Made by a program: the position numbers and the translations under genes. The notes under the pieces were generated by a model. The model saw only the letters and a list, made by a program, of their open reading frames with translations. It searched no databases and was not told where the DNA came from. From NCBI GenBank assembly GCA_963706515.1, contig CAVPMW010000002.1:186001-250000 (forward strand): a stretch of 64,000 nucleotides of DNA, written 5' to 3'. This document shows positions 61,536 through 64,000 of this stretch, piece by piece. Position 1 is the stretch's first letter, and each line of letters starts with the position of its first letter. This stretch comes from CAVPMW01 sp963706515. GTDB taxonomy: Bacteria > Chloroflexota > Anaerolineae > Anaerolineales > UBA4823.

Positions 61536-62540
61536 CTAATTTGATCCATTGCCCTTCCAGGCAGGACGTCCGGCACGCATCAGTGAGCCGGCCAGATTAA
61601 ACCGGTACACTTGACCGACTGGATCGGGAATTCCATCCAGGATGGCATCGATCTCATCCGGGTCATTTGCATCGATAACTGACGCGAACGAGGAAATTAA
61701 CCGGGCGCCGTAATCCAGCACGCCTTCAGCAGGTCCGTAGCAGCCGATGCATTGAGCGCCGGCTTGCGGGCAGAGAGCTCCACAGCCACTGCGTGTAGCC
61801 GGACCATTGCAAGGTATGCCCTGTTCCAAAAGACACAGCGTGGGATCCAGGTTTTCGACAATATGGATGCGGGTAAAGCTTTTGATATTTTTTACATTGC
61901 GGGCGCGTGGACACTCATCACAGACCGTCGAGCTGCCTGCGCCAATGGTTGCACCTTTCGGCGGAAGGGTGGCTTCCCCCTTGAGGACCTGGATGACCAG
62001 ATCGATAACTGCTGCGATCTGGTGGGATTCAGGTGGACAACCAGGCATGTAGTAATCCACATCGACGACCTGGTCCAGGGTTTTGAGCACGGGATAAAAT
62101 TCAGGGATGTGGAGATGACCTTCGGGCATTGCAAAATCATACTGTGGCCGGATATCTTGGGGATTATCTGTGGTCAGGCTGTTGTATGACGCTGCGAAAA
62201 TATCTTCTGGCTTCGATAGATTTGCCAATCCGGGGATGCAGCCCTCTGAGGCGCATGAGCCGAAGGCGACCAGGATCTGCGATTTACGGCGCAGAAGCCG
62301 GGCGATTTCTTCATTTTCACTGTTACGGATCCCACCGTTGAACAAGGTCAGCAGGATCGACTTATCCGGCATGGCTTCGACATCTTTATATTTGGCATCC
62401 ATTGCAACCGGCCAGAAGACGACATCGAAATTCGCGTCGACATCCAGGATTTTTTCGCCGGTATTCAACACCGCGATCTCGCATCCGCCGCACGAAGCTG
62501 CCCAATACATGGCAAATTTCGGTTTTTCGTTCGGGCTCAT
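61536..62540 (-). CDS. mvhG: [NiFe] hydrogenase small subunit, MvhG-like
   Basis: 334 residues with no Tat signal, so cytoplasmic. The proximal cluster Cys are in AASCGGCEIAVL, FGSCASEGC and YYMPGCPPES; C-terminal Cys (TVCDECPRAR, LCLLEQGIPC, SGCGALCPQAGAQCIGC) bind two further [4Fe-4S] clusters. This six-plus Cys end is the MvhG/F420-type layout. It passes electrons from the NiFe site toward MvhD. Start overlaps mvhD by 4 bp. Confidence 0.93.
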   Translation of the reverse strand: MSPNEKPKFAMYWAASCGGCEIAVLNTGEKILDVDANFDVVFWPVAMDAKYKDVEAMPDKSILLTLFNGGIRNSENEEIARLLRRKSQILVAFGSCASEGCIPGLANLSKPEDIFAASYNSLTTDNPQDIRPQYDFAMPEGHLHIPEFYPVLKTLDQVVDVDYYMPGCPPESHQIAAVIDLVIQVLKGEATLPPKGATIGAGSSTVCDECPRARNVKNIKSFTRIHIVENLDPTLCLLEQGIPCNGPATRSGCGALCPQAGAQCIGCYGPAEGVLDYGARLISSFASVIDANDPDEIDAILDGIPDPVGQVYRFNLAGSLMRAGRPAWKGNGSN

Positions 62541-63013
62541 AGTGTCACCTCCTCGATGATCATCTCTTCAGCAGTGACGTCGCCGTTTCTGGCGCCCCAT
62601 CGCGGCCAATTTAATGGTCCAAGGAGGCGTATCTCTTCGACGAATTTAGCTATTTCTTGTGCCAGCTTCACGCCTTCTGCCGCGCTTGCCCAAACCAGCT
62701 TTACTCGACCGGGTTCAACGCCCATTCCAACCAGCGTTCTACGCATTAATTGGAAGCGGCGCAGGGCTTTATAGTTCTGCTCGAGGTAATGGCATTCCCC
62801 AGGATGGCAGCCGGTAATGAGCACTCCGTCCGCTCCGCCAGAAAGAGCTTTGAATACGAAAGTGGGGTCGAGCCGCCCAGAGCACATCAGGCGAATCAGG
62901 CGGATATTGGGCGGATATTTTACCCGAGCCGTCCCAGCCAAATCCGCTGCACGATAACTGCACCAGTTGCAGGTGAAGCCGATAATAACAGGTTCAAAAG
63001 GTTCGTTTTCCAT
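62537..63013 (-). CDS. mvhD: MvhD, delta subunit linking hydrogenase to HdrA
   Basis: 158 residues with five conserved Cys: GFTCNWCSYRAADLAG, LMCSGRLDP and TGCHPGECHYLEQN. This pattern is the F420-non-reducing hydrogenase iron-sulfur subunit D family, which carries a [2Fe-2S] cluster and docks on HdrA. Its presence next to MvhAG and HdrA points to a bifurcating Mvh-Hdr complex. Confidence 0.94.
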   Translation of the reverse strand: MENEPFEPVIIGFTCNWCSYRAADLAGTARVKYPPNIRLIRLMCSGRLDPTFVFKALSGGADGVLITGCHPGECHYLEQNYKALRRFQLMRRTLVGMGVEPGRVKLVWASAAEGVKLAQEIAKFVEEIRLLGPLNWPRWGARNGDVTAEEMIIEEVTL

Positions 63014-63030
63014 TTCAGCCTCCTGTTGGT

Positions 63031-64000
63031 TCAGTCTGCGGCAGCAGCCAGTGCTGTTGAGTGCAGGTTCAGCAGCAACAATCCCTCGATTTGCGAAAGG
63101 ATCTGTTCATTGCTGAAGCAGGTTCCACTGATTGCACCGGCCGGGCAGGCAGCGACGCAGGTGCCGCAGCCCTGGCAGAGAGCCGGGTTGATTTCTGTGA
63201 CCATGCGGTCCTCATGGAACAAGATCGCATTGAATGGGCACAGATTATTACAGATCCGGCACCCAGAACATTTTGCTTCATCGACGCTCGCCCGAACGGG
63301 TTCGAGTGCTATCTCTTTTTGCTGGATGCGCCCTAAAACCCTGGCAGATGAAGCTGCGCCTTGAGCCACACTGGCGGGAATATCTTTTGGACCTTGTGCG
63401 CAGCCAGCGATGAATATACCCTCGGTCATCGTGGCTACAGGATCCAATTTGGGATGTTTTTCTATGAACCAGCCATCTGAGCTGCAGGAGAGCCCAAAAA
63501 GCTTGGCGACATCTTTAGCGTCTTTGCGCGGCTCTAACCCTGCAGATAGAATAACCATATCGACTGGTATGCGGCGCTGTTTTCCAACCAGGGTATCTTC
63601 CACCTGGATGATCAGCTTTCCCTCTTCTTCAGGAAGACGGGCTGCATCGGTTACTTCCGCTACACGGCCTCGGACGAAGAGCGTACCTTCTTCCAGCACA
63701 CGCTGATAAAACTCATCGTAAGCTTTGAAGGCGGTGCGCATATCGATATAAAAGTTATATACGGTAGCGCCAGTGCGTTCCTTGACAAGATGAGCGAATT
63801 TGAGCCCTTGCATACAGCAAATCACCGAACAGTAATTGTTGAAATTCTTGTCACGGCTGCCTACACAGTGGACGATGCCGACAGATTGGGGTACTGTCGC
63901 CCCATCCCTCAGGACGATATTGCCGTTCGTCGGTCCTGCCGCGTTGCTCAGTCGCTCGAATTCAAGGCTGGTGAATACATTCGCCAGACGCCCGTATCCA
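63031..64000 (-). CDS. hdrA: HdrA-like flavoprotein, C-terminal part (gene start outside window)
   Basis: The frame is open from the window edge (63999) for 322 codons to the stop at 63031; the apparent GTG start at 63825 is internal. HCVGSRDKN followed by NYCSVICCMQGLKFAHL is a hallmark of HdrA; later segments are DMVILSAGLEPRKDA (FAD domain), IAGCAQGPKDIPASVAQG, and two ferredoxin sites CSGCRICNNLCP and CQGCGTCVAACP. HdrA holds the bifurcating FAD. HdrB/HdrC would lie to the right, beyond the window, if present. Confidence 0.92.
   Translation of the reverse strand, partial: GYGRLANVFTSLEFERLSNAAGPTNGNIVLRDGATVPQSVGIVHCVGSRDKNFNNYCSVICCMQGLKFAHLVKERTGATVYNFYIDMRTAFKAYDEFYQRVLEEGTLFVRGRVAEVTDAARLPEEEGKLIIQVEDTLVGKQRRIPVDMVILSAGLEPRKDAKDVAKLFGLSCSSDGWFIEKHPKLDPVATMTEGIFIAGCAQGPKDIPASVAQGAASSARVLGRIQQKEIALEPVRASVDEAKCSGCRICNNLCPFNAILFHEDRMVTEINPALCQGCGTCVAACPAGAISGTCFSNEQILSQIEGLLLLNLHSTALAAAAD

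Noticed and set aside
63031..63825. A short 264-residue protein starting at GTG 63825
   Set aside because: The frame stays open to the window edge and the upstream residues include HCVGSRD, which with the following NYCSVICC forms the HdrA motif. The GTG is internal.
1..64000. CRISPR array or prophage
   Set aside because: No regularly spaced direct repeats with unique spacers and no phage structural, integrase or lysis genes were seen.

Overview
The window looks like a chromosomal piece of a Chloroflexota (Anaerolineae-like) bacterium, probably from a metagenome assembly. This is an inference from gene content: a SUF-only Fe-S system with a SufR-type repressor, HdrA/MvhADG hydrogenase, many multiheme c cytochromes, Cys-tailed DUF2207-like proteins beside radical SAM enzymes, and several pst copies. 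No rRNA, tRNA, CRISPR array, IS element or phage gene was seen. Stable RNAs are a 6S RNA (about 16792-17028) and a tmRNA (55897-56295, minus).

Layout. 1-2805: end of a peptide-type ABC binding lipoprotein, an HdeD-like protein and an MBL hydrolase. 2946-14462: electron-transfer locus, with a NarX/NarL-type two-component pair, then a plus-strand module (two small membrane proteins, 8-heme cytochrome, Fe-S protein, NrfD), facing a minus-strand module (9-heme cytochrome, cytochrome b with a fused heme c domain, NrfH-like cytochrome) and a collagen-like 8-heme lipoprotein. Related short palindromic repeats lie near both ends of this locus. 14700-17956: aspS with a structured leader, 6S RNA, thioredoxin-TPR protein. 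18097-21507: cell-wall operon with two L,D-transpeptidases and an amidase. 21661-29066: divergent sufT-sufR and sufC-B-D-x-S-U-Rieske. 29104-34731: three tandem inverted repeats, then an operon with a membrane protein carrying a Cys-Ala tail, a PqqD-type-domain/radical-SAM/SPASM enzyme, a second radical SAM paralog that has lost its cluster cysteines, and a methyltransferase. This is the best candidate for an undescribed peptide-modification system. 34865-49101: two complete pst operons, an extra pstB-phoU pair, arsC-like phosphatase, surE and phoBR, with two Pho-box arrays of 11-bp period. 49219-58971: mixed housekeeping genes (ctaA, ligA, an acyl-CoA synthase, rlmI-like, ssrA, an ECF sigma factor, an esterase). 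59028-64000: group 3c-type [NiFe] hydrogenase with HdrA, cut by the window end.

How the parts fit. Quinol-linked multiheme modules, heme A synthase and a bifurcating-type hydrogenase suggest flexible respiration that uses H2 and both high- and low-potential acceptors. The SUF system would supply the Fe-S clusters, and the phosphate block is wired to PhoBR through the Pho boxes upstream of surE and pstS.

Quality warning. At least 19 single-base indels (17 insertions, 2 deletions) split 16 otherwise intact genes, including ligA and sufC, and one in-frame TGA interrupts a pstB. Each affected gene's length, modulo 3, fits the inferred indel count. They look like uncorrected long-read errors rather than decay, so such genes are listed here as single CDSs with the break noted.
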